DNA of 6,201 nt from Victivallaceae bacterium (GTDB taxonomy: Bacteria; Verrucomicrobiota; Lentisphaeria; Victivallales; Victivallaceae). Shown one piece after another: positions 1 to 6,088 of this stretch. Position 1 is the stretch's first letter. Every line of letters begins with the position of its first letter. Position numbers and translations under genes: made by a program. The stretch lies in NCBI GenBank assembly GCA_028717165.1, contig JAQUOK010000206.1, positions 1 to 6,201 of the forward strand, read 5' to 3'. Under the pieces are notes generated by a model that saw only the letters and a program-made list of their open reading frames with translations, was not told where the DNA came from and did not search any database.

Positions 1-86
1 CGACCGAAGTACTCGCAAAAGCCGCGGTCAAATACGCACTGCGCAAAATAAAACCCGACCGTATCCGGGATACTAAAAAATCTTAA
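1..86 (+). CDS. 3' end of an unidentified protein (partial)
   Basis: The frame starting at base 3 is open from the window edge to a TAA at 84-86 and encodes 27 residues, ending in KIKPDRIRDTKKS. The peptide is basic, looks helical (VLAKAAVKYALRKIKP) and uses codons like its neighbours, as expected of a real C-terminus. The other two + frames stop inside the segment (49-51 and 74-76). Its stop overlaps by two bases the TAA of the - strand amidohydrolase (83-85), so the two genes would be convergent with no space for a separate terminator. The tail is too short to assign a family. It could also be chance open frame, since 84 bases without a stop is weak evidence alone. Confidence 0.45.
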   Translation, partial: TEVLAKAAVKYALRKIKPDRIRDTKKS

Positions 87-1417
87 TTTCCCCTGCCGTC
101 ATAGCTGAATAAAGTTCCGGGAACTTCAAAAAACTTATCCGCATGATAAACAATTTGACCGCCGGAAATTACATATTCCGCCCGGGCAGTGTCGGGATCG
201 ACTATGGTGATATCCGCGTCGGCCCCGACGGATAAACGGCCTTTATTCTCAAGCTTCAGCATTTTTGCCGGAGCCAGACAAGCCTTTTCGACAAACTCGA
301 GCAAGGAAAATGCGCCGAAACGAACTAAGGGCAAAGCTTTTGCCAAAGTCGTATTGCGCGGAATTTTGCCGCCGTCCGTGCTTAATGCGTTAACGATGAA
401 CCTGCCGCCGCTTTGGGCCGTGGCAATGCCGATGGCGGCTCCGGGGGAGTTCACTGCAAAACTCAGCATTACGTCTGAATTTTTCGCTTTAAAATGCTCA
501 TAGCCTTCGACGGGCGGCAGCAAAACAATTTCCTTACCGCGTATTCCGTTAACCCGGGCCCAGCCGGATTTGACAGCGTTTTCAAGTCCGGCGGCCGAAA
601 CCTGGTAACCGCCGGCTTTTAAACAGTTTTTTGTTACATTGCTGAGCGGGACTCCATTTTCTATCCGTCCGGATGTTCCGTTCATTACATCGAGATATGA
701 TTCGCTGCAGGCATTCGGCATGGATTTTAATACGTTCAAAGCCCGTCCTGCCTCCTCGATCGGGTTACCGGTAATCTGTCCGCGGCAGTAAGAATTTACA
801 TGAGCGACTTGAACCGGCAAATCACCGGCGAGTTCGGCTAATTCCTCAAGTCCTTCAATATTGCTGCCTTTTTCAGTAGAACCGGCGTGAACGGCACAAT
901 GACAGTTGAGTTCATTACAAATTTCTATAGCTTTATGTTGGGCTTCCGGCGTCAATGGGTAATGTCCGCTGATGATTTTTATTCCGAAGGCCTTATTATT
1001 CAATGCCTTTTCAATGACTTTACGCAATTCGTTCTTATCCGGGTTTGTACCGGAAACCGTGCGTCCGGGAGACAAGGGAAAAAGGAAGCCGAGAGTTAAT
1101 CCGGTTGCACTGGACTGGAGATAGGGAATGATTTCTTCTGAAAAGCCGCACAGGTCAAGCGCTGTTGTTACTCCGGCGCGGGCAAGCATGAAATAGCCGG
1201 GTTCGTCTCCTGAAACATGGATATGCGGATCGACAAGTCCGGGAATCACAAGTTTGCCGCTCGCGTCAATTACCTGTGCGGAAGCCGGTTTAGTGATCTT
1301 CGCAGAACATTCAGCTATTTTTTTATTTGAAACCAATAGTTCGCCGATCAAGTCAAAAGAGTCGGCGGCGTCAATTATACGCCCGCCGGAAATCAGTAAC
1401 TTATTCATCATATTCAT
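83..1417 (-). CDS. Metal-dependent amidohydrolase, dihydroorotase/hydantoinase-like fold, substrate unknown
   Basis: The 444-residue protein has the amidohydrolase superfamily layout. A small N-terminal beta region (about 6-58) leads into the TIM barrel, which opens with PGLVDPHIHVSG (H65, H67). A candidate carboxylated lysine lies in FGIKII (K147), followed by metal-binding histidines H177 (VHAGS) and H206 (AHVNS) and the catalytic aspartate D348 (STDGG). The C-terminal GRLSVGADADITIVDP (about 393-408) returns to the beta domain, as in cyclic-amidase enzymes. All residues of a two-metal, lysine-bridged centre are therefore present, and hydrolysis of a cyclic or linear amide, probably cytosolic, is expected. 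The substrate cannot be read from the sequence; dihydroorotase proper, hydantoinase or an acyl-amino-acid deacylase are alternatives. No signal peptide is seen. Three ATGs lie close together (1417, 1411, 1408). A GGA precedes the second by 7 bases but the first by only 1, so 1411 may be the true start. It lies 89 bases after the nucleotidyltransferase-HEPN gene on the same strand. Confidence 0.88.
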   Translation of the reverse strand: MNMMNKLLISGGRIIDAADSFDLIGELLVSNKKIAECSAKITKPASAQVIDASGKLVIPGLVDPHIHVSGDEPGYFMLARAGVTTALDLCGFSEEIIPYLQSSATGLTLGFLFPLSPGRTVSGTNPDKNELRKVIEKALNNKAFGIKIISGHYPLTPEAQHKAIEICNELNCHCAVHAGSTEKGSNIEGLEELAELAGDLPVQVAHVNSYCRGQITGNPIEEAGRALNVLKSMPNACSESYLDVMNGTSGRIENGVPLSNVTKNCLKAGGYQVSAAGLENAVKSGWARVNGIRGKEIVLLPPVEGYEHFKAKNSDVMLSFAVNSPGAAIGIATAQSGGRFIVNALSTDGGKIPRNTTLAKALPLVRFGAFSLLEFVEKACLAPAKMLKLENKGRLSVGADADITIVDPDTARAEYVISGGQIVYHADKFFEVPGTLFSYDGRGN

Positions 1418-1506
1418 GTCCGTTATTCAGTAATCAAAGTAGGAACCGCTTCCAATCTTTCAGGCAGAACCGAAAAACTCCGACCATGCCCCAAGGATGT
1501 GGTTTT

Positions 1507-2391
1507 CTAAAACTCAATAAAACTTTTGATCTTTGCCTTGCAGATTTTTTCCGTCAAGTCAAGCAGGGGTTTTACCCGTTCGGCCAGATATTCCAGTTCT
1601 TCCCTGCATAGTCCGAACGCAGGGTCATATCGGGCGCCGATGTAAGCGTATTCCAGTAAGTCGAACAGTCTTTGCTCTTCCCGCGTTTCCTGCGGAAAAA
1701 TACCTTTTAACGCGGCATCGTGTTTTGCCGCCATTTTGCCCAGCAGTCCGAGGAGATGTTCACGGGGAGTGTAATTAGTGAAAACCAGCAAAATGGTTTT
1801 ATAAGAATGCTCCGCGGCCTGATGAAGATTGAAAGCGGCTTTACGGGAAAAATCTTTATCTTTAGCGCTTTTCTTGAGGTCATGTTGGAAATCAGCAAAA
1901 GACATGACTGCTGCTTTATACCAGTAGTCAAAATAATCCCGGGCAATCCGTTTTTGTTCTTCAGGTTTCAATTTGCGTTTCCGTGCGAGCTTGAAGTTTT
2001 CCGAATCGTAAAGCAGGCAGCCTTCTTTCCTGATGTCCGAATAGAAATACTGGCCTTCGGCAAGTTTGATATTCAGTTCCCGGATATCGTGAGTTATGAT
2101 CCGCGCGTCGGCGCTTAAGCCGGTGTCGGCGCATTTCCGGGCGATCTTCCGCCAGAGTCCGATGTCTACGGCAGTCGCTTTTTTCCCGGTAACGACGAGA
2201 ACGTCATAGTCGGATCTATGTCCGGATGTTCTTTCCGGTTTGAGGTCGGCTTCTTCCTTATAGTCGCCTCTGGCGTAGGAGCCGAAAAGAATTATCATTT
2301 CCACATCACCGCACATATCACGGACGATTGAAACGATATGTTTCAATTCGTTCTGTTTATTATCAGAAAGATGTGTAAATGTCTTTTTCAT
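1507..2391 (-). CDS. Nucleotidyltransferase-HEPN fusion protein
   Basis: The 294-residue protein joins two domains. Residues about 15-130 form a minimal nucleotidyltransferase of the polymerase-beta type: GSYARG (37-42), then SDYDVLVV with metal-binding D61 and D63, and a possible third acidic residue at D95 (SADARII). A charged linker (about 135-148) leads to an all-helical HEPN domain (about 148-285), recognised from AAFNLHQAAEHSYK (185-198) and ARYDPAF (253-259). Separate MNT and HEPN proteins form toxin-antitoxin pairs in which the transferase AMPylates the HEPN RNase; single-chain fusions also occur and their role is less clear. The usual RNase motif Rx4-6H is not seen in the C-terminal helices. 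The only spacing match is R183-x6-H190, in an early helix, so RNase activity is doubtful. About 14 residues between the glycine motif and DxD (47-60) look like an insert. The start codon has only a weak AAGA upstream, and a strong hairpin ends 15 bases before it. The protein is probably cytosolic. Confidence 0.88.
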   Translation of the reverse strand: MKKTFTHLSDNKQNELKHIVSIVRDMCGDVEMIILFGSYARGDYKEEADLKPERTSGHRSDYDVLVVTGKKATAVDIGLWRKIARKCADTGLSADARIITHDIRELNIKLAEGQYFYSDIRKEGCLLYDSENFKLARKRKLKPEEQKRIARDYFDYWYKAAVMSFADFQHDLKKSAKDKDFSRKAAFNLHQAAEHSYKTILLVFTNYTPREHLLGLLGKMAAKHDAALKGIFPQETREEQRLFDLLEYAYIGARYDPAFGLCREELEYLAERVKPLLDLTEKICKAKIKSFIEF

Positions 2392-2405
2392 TCTTATTTA
2401 AATAC

Positions 2406-2444
2406 CCTGCTTCTATTCCGGCGGATTGCCGGAATAGAAGCGGG
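2406..2444. repeat. Perfect 14-bp inverted repeat (hairpin) before the nucleotidyltransferase-HEPN gene
   Basis: Arms at 2409-2422 and 2428-2441 are exact reverse complements (GCTTCTATTCCGGC) around a 5-base loop. One G-T pair and two more G-C pairs extend the stem to 17 pairs. Neither side carries a good T tract: on the - strand the next bases are TATTTAAATAAGA and then the ATG at 2391. It may contribute to ending the fabDG transcript, act as a leader structure limiting translation or decay of the downstream gene, or be a small mobile palindrome. The perfect arms argue against chance. Confidence 0.8.
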
Positions 2445-2471
2445 ACAAAAGTTTTTGAAAGGAAATTGGGG

Positions 2472-2523
2472 TTTGGGGGAAAAAGGGGAAAGTTTTTTCA
2501 AAAAATTTCCTCTTTCCCCCAAA
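2472..2523 (-). terminator. Large imperfect inverted repeat, candidate fabG terminator
   Basis: Outer arms 2472-2482 and 2513-2523 are perfect 11-base reverse complements (TTTGGGGGAAA / TTTCCCCCAAA). Inside them a second stem pairs GGGGAAA (2485-2491) with TTTCCTC (2506-2512) with one mismatch, and the centre is a T6-C-A6 run that can fold on itself. Read on the - strand, the inner stem is followed by five T residues, as in an intrinsic terminator, and the whole structure begins 21 bases after the fabG stop. One arm is almost all purine and the other almost all pyrimidine. Its position fits an end signal for fabDG, but the outer arms go beyond a standard terminator. Confidence 0.6.
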
Positions 2524-2543
2524 ATAAACCCGCCACCCGCTTA

Positions 2544-3296
2544 CTACATGAGCATCCCGCCGTCGATATTGATTACCTGGCCGGTAACGTAATTTGAATC
2601 ATCGGAACAGAGGAAATAGACGACATTGGCGACATCTTCGGGAGTTCCGCCGCGTTTCATCGGGATTACTGAGAGGAATGCGTCCGTAGCGTTTTCGGAA
2701 AGTTTTCCGGTCATTTCCGTCTGGATATAGCCCGGGGCAACCGCGTTTACCTGGATATTGCGGGTGGCGAATTCCTTGGCGGTGGTTTTGGTCAGGCCGA
2801 TGACTCCGGCTTTGGAGGCGGAGTAGTTCGCCTGTCCGGCGTTGCCCATGCGTCCGACTACTGAAGCGATATTGACGATTTTGCCGGAGCGCGCCTTCAT
2901 CATCGGGCGGCAGGCGGCTTTCGTAAAGTTGAAAGTACCTTTGAGGTTGACGGCGATAACCAGGTCCCAGTCCTGTTCGGTCATACGCATTATCAGGGTA
3001 TCCCTGGTGATACCGGCATTGTTGACGAGAATGTCTATCTTGCCGAACTTCTCAAGAACCGCGTCAATGGTTTCGTTGGCGCTTTCGAGTTTGGATACAT
3101 CGGCGGCGAAAGCGGCGGCGTCAATGCCTGCGGCTTTAAATTCAGCGGCGGTCTGTTCCGCTACGGCAAGCAGAATATCGACGATCGCCAGTTTGGCGCC
3201 TTCGTCAGCGAGACGCTTGCAGATAGCTTTACCGATACCGCGGGCTCCGCCTGTTACCAGGGCAACTTTTCCTTCCAAACGTTTTTCTTTACTCAT
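2544..3296 (-). CDS. fabG: 3-oxoacyl-[acyl-carrier-protein] reductase FabG
   Basis: FabG reduces 3-oxoacyl-ACP to 3-hydroxyacyl-ACP with NADPH, the first reduction of each fatty-acid elongation cycle, in the cytosol. From the ATG at 3296 the protein has 250 residues, a normal length. It is a classical short-chain dehydrogenase: cofactor loop TGGARGIG (15-22), D66 in AADVS, NNAG (92-95), and the full catalytic tetrad N117, S145, Y158 and K162 (YSASK). The end, YVTGQVINIDGGM, is typical of FabG. An in-frame TTG two codons upstream (3302) is a poor start because the AAGGAA at 3304-3309 would sit almost on it; the same site lies 7 bases from the ATG. fabD ends 32 bases upstream, so the two are co-transcribed. 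Other short-chain dehydrogenases share these motifs; the fabD neighbour makes the FabG call strong. No acpP follows. Confidence 0.95.
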   Translation of the reverse strand: MSKEKRLEGKVALVTGGARGIGKAICKRLADEGAKLAIVDILLAVAEQTAAEFKAAGIDAAAFAADVSKLESANETIDAVLEKFGKIDILVNNAGITRDTLIMRMTEQDWDLVIAVNLKGTFNFTKAACRPMMKARSGKIVNIASVVGRMGNAGQANYSASKAGVIGLTKTTAKEFATRNIQVNAVAPGYIQTEMTGKLSENATDAFLSVIPMKRGGTPEDVANVVYFLCSDDSNYVTGQVINIDGGMLM

Positions 3297-3303
3297 TGAC
3301 AAT

Positions 3304-3309
3304 TTCCTT
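3304..3309 (-). promoter_or_regulatory. Ribosome binding site of fabG
   Basis: AAGGAA on the - strand lies 7 bases before ATG 3296. This decides the start in favour of that ATG over the TTG at 3302, which would have almost no spacing. Confidence 0.75.
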
Positions 3310-3328
3310 TTTTTGTTTAGTTATTGGA

Positions 3329-4243
3329 TTATATATTTAAATTGTTAAGGCTTTCCATTGAATTAACATTGAGAAATTTTACTTCACTGTCGGTCCGGCG
3401 CAGAAGCCCGGTCAGGACGCTGCCCGGCCCGAATTCGATCATGGTATCACCGCCCGCGGCGATCATTTTCCGCACACATTCCTCCCAGCGGACGCTGCCG
3501 GCAACCTGAGATTGCAGGTTGGCGCGCAGTTCTTTGACCGTTGTTGCCGGTGCGGCGGTAAAATTGTGGTAAACAGGGATTTTCGGCATTGCCAGCGGAA
3601 TAGTCGCGAGCACTTCGCCGAGTTTTTCACCGGCGCCGGCCATCAGTTGCGAGTGAAACGCCCCGGCGACATTCAAGGGAATGACTTTGCGCAGGCCGCG
3701 CGCCTTAAGTTCTTCGACTGCGGTTTTTACTTTCTCCTTTTCGCCGCTGATGACTATCTGGCCGGGACAGTTGAAATTAGCCACGTCGATGCCGCACTCC
3801 GTGCAAACTTCCCGGATAAGCGCTTCTTCGCCGCCGAGGACGGAAGCCATGCCCCCGTTTGTTTCGTTGCAGGCGATATCCATCAATTCGCCGCGGCGGG
3901 CGATAAGCTTCAGCCCGTCCGTGAAAGAAAAGGCCTGTCCGGCAAACAGCGCGGCGTATTCTCCAAGGCTCAGCCCGGCGCAGGCGAGCGGTTTCACGTC
4001 CGCGAATTTTTCCCTGAACGCGGCGAGGGCGGCGCAGCTCATGGTGTAAATTGCCGGCTGGCAATATTTGCTTTCAGTCAACTTTTCGCCCGGCCCCTCA
4101 AAACAGAGTTTGCTGACGGACCAGCCGAGGGCTGAATCAGCTTGGTCAAAAACAGCTTTTGCAGCGGTACCGGCATCATACAGATCCCGACCCATTCCGA
4201 CAGCTTGAGCGCCTTGGCCGGAAAAAACAAAAAAGCTTTTCAT
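3329..4243 (-). CDS. fabD: Malonyl-CoA:ACP transacylase FabD
   Basis: FabD moves the malonyl group from coenzyme A to the acyl carrier protein, supplying the two-carbon donor for fatty-acid elongation in the cytosol. The 304-residue length is usual. Motifs in order: FSGQGAQ (7-13, oxyanion-hole glutamine Q10), GLSLGEY (90-96) with nucleophile S92, R117 in LIARRGEL for the malonyl carboxylate, catalytic H197 in GAFHSQL, Q246 just before SVRW (250-253), and EFGPGSVLTGL (270-280). The nucleophile elbow reads GLSLG rather than the E. coli GHSLG, a variation I believe occurs in other FabD proteins and not a sign of inactivity. The ATG at 4243 has AAGGAG four bases upstream. It is the first gene of the fab unit, preceded by a plausible promoter, with fabG 32 bases downstream. 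Confidence 0.96.
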   Translation of the reverse strand: MKSFFVFSGQGAQAVGMGRDLYDAGTAAKAVFDQADSALGWSVSKLCFEGPGEKLTESKYCQPAIYTMSCAALAAFREKFADVKPLACAGLSLGEYAALFAGQAFSFTDGLKLIARRGELMDIACNETNGGMASVLGGEEALIREVCTECGIDVANFNCPGQIVISGEKEKVKTAVEELKARGLRKVIPLNVAGAFHSQLMAGAGEKLGEVLATIPLAMPKIPVYHNFTAAPATTVKELRANLQSQVAGSVRWEECVRKMIAAGGDTMIEFGPGSVLTGLLRRTDSEVKFLNVNSMESLNNLNI

Positions 4244-4247
4244 ATCG

Positions 4248-4253
4248 CTCCTT
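4248..4253 (-). promoter_or_regulatory. Ribosome binding site of fabD
   Basis: AAGGAG on the - strand sits 4 bases before the ATG at 4243. The site supports that start. Confidence 0.8.
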
Positions 4254-4285
4254 TTGAATTTGTGAAATGCGTTATCAAGGCTGGT

Positions 4286-4314
4286 AAAATACAGTCCTTT
4301 TAAGGAAAAAGCAA
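4286..4314 (-). promoter_or_regulatory. Candidate sigma-70-type promoter of fabDG
   Basis: On the - strand TTGCTT (4314-4309) and TATTTT (4291-4286) are 17 bases apart. This would start transcription near 4279, leaving a leader of about 35 bases before fabD. Both boxes are only partial matches, and no fatty-acid repressor operator of a known type is evident nearby. Confidence 0.4.
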
Positions 4315-4331
4315 GTTTTCACTTATGACAT

Positions 4332-4360
4332 TTGCATTGCAGGTCTTTGCAATATATACT
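4332..4360 (+). promoter_or_regulatory. Candidate sigma-70-type promoter of the zinc-ribbon membrane gene
   Basis: TTGCAT (4332-4337), a 17-base spacer and TATACT (4355-4360, five of six consensus bases) form a promoter pointing to the + strand gene. Transcription would start near 4367, inside the palindrome TACTAGTA (4362-4369), about 29 bases before the TTG start. ATTGC (4336-4340) and GCAAT (4349-4353) form a short dyad over the spacer, and TTTGCA occurs twice (4331, 4346), so a regulator site is possible but unproven. Confidence 0.45.
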
Positions 4361-4377
4361 CTACTAGTATTGAATAT

Positions 4378-4385
4378 AAAGGAGG
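4378..4385 (+). promoter_or_regulatory. Strong ribosome binding site for a TTG start
   Basis: AAAGGAGG is a near-perfect Shine-Dalgarno sequence 10 bases before the TTG at 4396. No in-frame ATG or GTG lies between it and the first cysteine pair, and the first internal ATG is about 80 codons in. The site therefore supports the rare start codon. Confidence 0.75.
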
Positions 4386-4395
4386 CCTTTCCGCT

Positions 4396-4851
4396 TTGGC
4401 GCCCGTAAAGAATGATTCAGAAGAGTTGAAACACCTGGTGAAGTCATGCCCGCACTGCAACGGAATTGTCCTTGAAGTTGCAATAAAATGCCATCATTGC
4501 GGCAAATTCATATATGATCCCGCCCATACCGCATCCGATCCCGCCCATATCCCGTCTGTTCCTGCGCGTCCCCCCTATGCAAAACTTGAAAACCGTCTCG
4601 GCTGGCTGACCTGTTTGTCTTTCCAGGTTGTAGGTCTGATGCTGGTTATTCTGGGCCTCTATCTGATCGGTTTGGGATTATATAAAGATGTCAAGGCTGG
4701 CTGGACTTTCATCCTGTTCCCGTTCGGAATAGTGTTCTGGATGGTGGGCGCCATGGGGGCGCGCTGGAAAAAATGTTCAAATTGCGGCTGTACCATAGCT
4801 TCCAGAGACATTACGAAATGTCCGCGCTGTTATTTTGAATTTCATTCATAA
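4396..4851 (+). CDS. Small membrane protein with a zinc ribbon at each end, function unknown
   Basis: I do not recognise a named family. The 151-residue protein reads in four parts. An N-terminal zinc ribbon has paired cysteines CPHC (18-21) and CHHC (32-35). A proline- and histidine-rich linker (about 40-62) contains DPAH twice. Two hydrophobic segments (about 71-96 and 103-121) should cross the membrane as a hairpin. A second ribbon has CSNC (127-130) and CPRC (142-145) and ends six residues before the C-terminus. Two closely spaced membrane segments would put both ribbons on the same side, probably the cytosol, where they could bind zinc and contact a partner protein or nucleic acid. Translation starts at TTG behind AAAGGAGG; the start is uncertain by a few residues but the domains are not. 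The gene has its own likely promoter, diverges from fabD and converges with the glycosyltransferase gene, so its neighbours give no clue to its function. Confidence 0.82.
   Translation: MAPVKNDSEELKHLVKSCPHCNGIVLEVAIKCHHCGKFIYDPAHTASDPAHIPSVPARPPYAKLENRLGWLTCLSFQVVGLMLVILGLYLIGLGLYKDVKAGWTFILFPFGIVFWMVGAMGARWKKCSNCGCTIASRDITKCPRCYFEFHS
4516..4549 (+). repeat. 13-bp direct repeat inside the zinc-ribbon gene
   Basis: GATCCCGCCCATA occurs at 4516-4528 and 4537-4549, in phase with codons, with starts 21 bases (seven codons) apart. It encodes the two DPAH copies in the linker, so the linker may have grown or shrunk by duplication. Confidence 0.85.
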
Positions 4852-4945
4852 AGTTATAGCGGCGAAAAATATCCCCTGCTTTAAACGCGCCTGAAATTCT
4901 GACCGAATCGAGAACCTGTTTCCTCCTGCGCAGATTTTCGATAAG

Positions 4946-5941
4946 TTACCCGATAAATCCGAGCAGTTCCGCCGCCCGATTTTCGTGAGTATGGTTGTCC
5001 AGGCACCTTTTCCTGCCGTTTGCCCCGATTTTCGCCAGCAGTTTTTTGTTGCCGGAATACCTTAAGACCTGTTCTTTGAATTCGTCTTCGGAGCTGAAAG
5101 CGAGAACTTCTCTGCCCGGTTCAAACGCTTCCTCAAGTTCCTCCACCCATTCCGTGAGCAGGCAGGTTCCGCACGCCGGTACCAGAAAAACCTGCAGACT
5201 CATGATTGTCGGCGGTTCATGCAGGGGTTCCCTGAGAATATTGAGCATCATGTCAGAACTGGAATATATTTTAACGACATCACCGCCGATAATATCCTTC
5301 TTCGAGCGGGCAGTTTTCCGCAGGGACGCAAGCGGACAATCTCCGGAACGAGACCAGCGGCGGCCCCAGACGGCCAGTCCCCGGTTGGCAATGCTGCTGA
5401 ACATTCTGATTCTTCTGGCGGTCGGGCGTCCGACAAAAGACAATGTAGAACCGTAGAAATCAGCATCTTGGCGATTGAGTTCCAGCGGATGGTAATAAGC
5501 GGTATCAACCCCGTGCGCCAGATATTCCGCACGGACTCCTCTTGCCCTGAGGAAACGTTGACTTACCCGTGAGACCGTCAATAGCAGATCGACATCTTCC
5601 GTCCATTCCAGCGAGTCATAACATTTCCAGCCGGGGCCGTCCATGTCGTAAACCACGATTGAATTTTTGTAAAAACTTTTGATCCGGACAAAATCAAATT
5701 TCAGATTGGCGATTACGAAGATGATCATATCCGGGCGGAAATCCCTTATTTCCTTTTCGAGCGCGCGATGGCGTAACTCATGTTTGGTTTTTGGAGAACG
5801 GGCAAAAGGATTTTGGCCGCGTGCCATGCGTTTATAGTCAAGCAGCTTTACTTCATGGCCAAAACTTGCGAAACCCGTCGCGAACTGTCTGATATGGATT
5901 CCCATCCAGCCGTCGAGAAATGCCACAAACAGTATTTTCAT
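4946..5941 (-). CDS. CgeB-like glycosyltransferase (GT-B fold)
   Basis: The 331-residue protein begins MKILFVAFLDGWMGIHIRQFA, a Rossmann first strand and acceptor-side loop typical of GT-B glycosyltransferases. The N-terminal half has further strands at about 72-80 (MIIFVIANL) and 95-99, and VDLLLTVS (117-124). LSFVGRP (167-173) opens the nucleotide-sugar half. The strongest match is the C-terminal region: MLNILRE (232-238), QVFLVPACGTCLLTEW (250-265), EEAFEPGREVLAF (270-282) and the ending DNHTHENRA (315-323), the pattern of CgeB/DUF3880-related proteins with a glycosyl-transferase group 1 C-terminus. In the family E273 in FEPG plausibly binds the donor sugar. The acceptor cannot be read from the sequence; polysaccharide or protein glycosylation are both possible. 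There is no signal peptide or membrane segment, so it is probably cytosolic. The ATG at 5941 has only AAGGGA about 11 bases upstream. It is not in an evident operon here, although upstream genes may lie beyond the window. Confidence 0.87.
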   Translation of the reverse strand: MKILFVAFLDGWMGIHIRQFATGFASFGHEVKLLDYKRMARGQNPFARSPKTKHELRHRALEKEIRDFRPDMIIFVIANLKFDFVRIKSFYKNSIVVYDMDGPGWKCYDSLEWTEDVDLLLTVSRVSQRFLRARGVRAEYLAHGVDTAYYHPLELNRQDADFYGSTLSFVGRPTARRIRMFSSIANRGLAVWGRRWSRSGDCPLASLRKTARSKKDIIGGDVVKIYSSSDMMLNILREPLHEPPTIMSLQVFLVPACGTCLLTEWVEELEEAFEPGREVLAFSSEDEFKEQVLRYSGNKKLLAKIGANGRKRCLDNHTHENRAAELLGFIG

Positions 5942-6088
5942 AATCGGTCTTTCCCTTAAGAGTTTACCTGCAGTTTAACAAATACCGCTTATTTGACGAA
6001 AAACAAGAAGCCTTGCCGGAAATATGGTGGCGGGAAAAGAAGAAGTCAGTAATTTGACGAGGCTGACAAAAGTCTTGCTTGACAGCGA

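Noticed and set aside
3297..3302. TTG at 3302 as the fabG start
   Set aside because: The AAGGAA site would be only one base from it; the ATG at 3296 has a 7-base spacing and a standard FabG N-terminus.
2842..3348. 168-codon + strand open frame opposite fabG
   Set aside because: Fully overlaps fabG motifs on the other strand; composition is low-complexity (Ala/Ser/Arg) and there is no family resemblance.
3512..4135. Long + strand open frame (207 codons) opposite fabD
   Set aside because: It is the complement of a well-conserved fabD, has no recognisable motif or ribosome site, and is explained by the codon bias of the real gene.
4852..4945. Bidirectional terminator between the convergent genes
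   Set aside because: Only a weak 5-base pairing (ATCGA/TCGAT type) was found and no T tract follows a stem, so no terminator is called.
4995..5456. 153-codon + strand open frame opposite the glycosyltransferase gene
   Set aside because: Shadow of the CgeB-like gene; serine-rich with no domain.
5991..6060. Direct repeat ATTTGACGA (5991-5999 and 6052-6060) as mobile-element ends or target duplication
   Set aside because: Only 9 bases, 61 apart, with no transposase gene or terminal inverted repeats between them.
6079..6084. TTGACA as a promoter -35 box
   Set aside because: No -10-like sequence occurs at 15-19 bases downstream; the region there is GC-rich.
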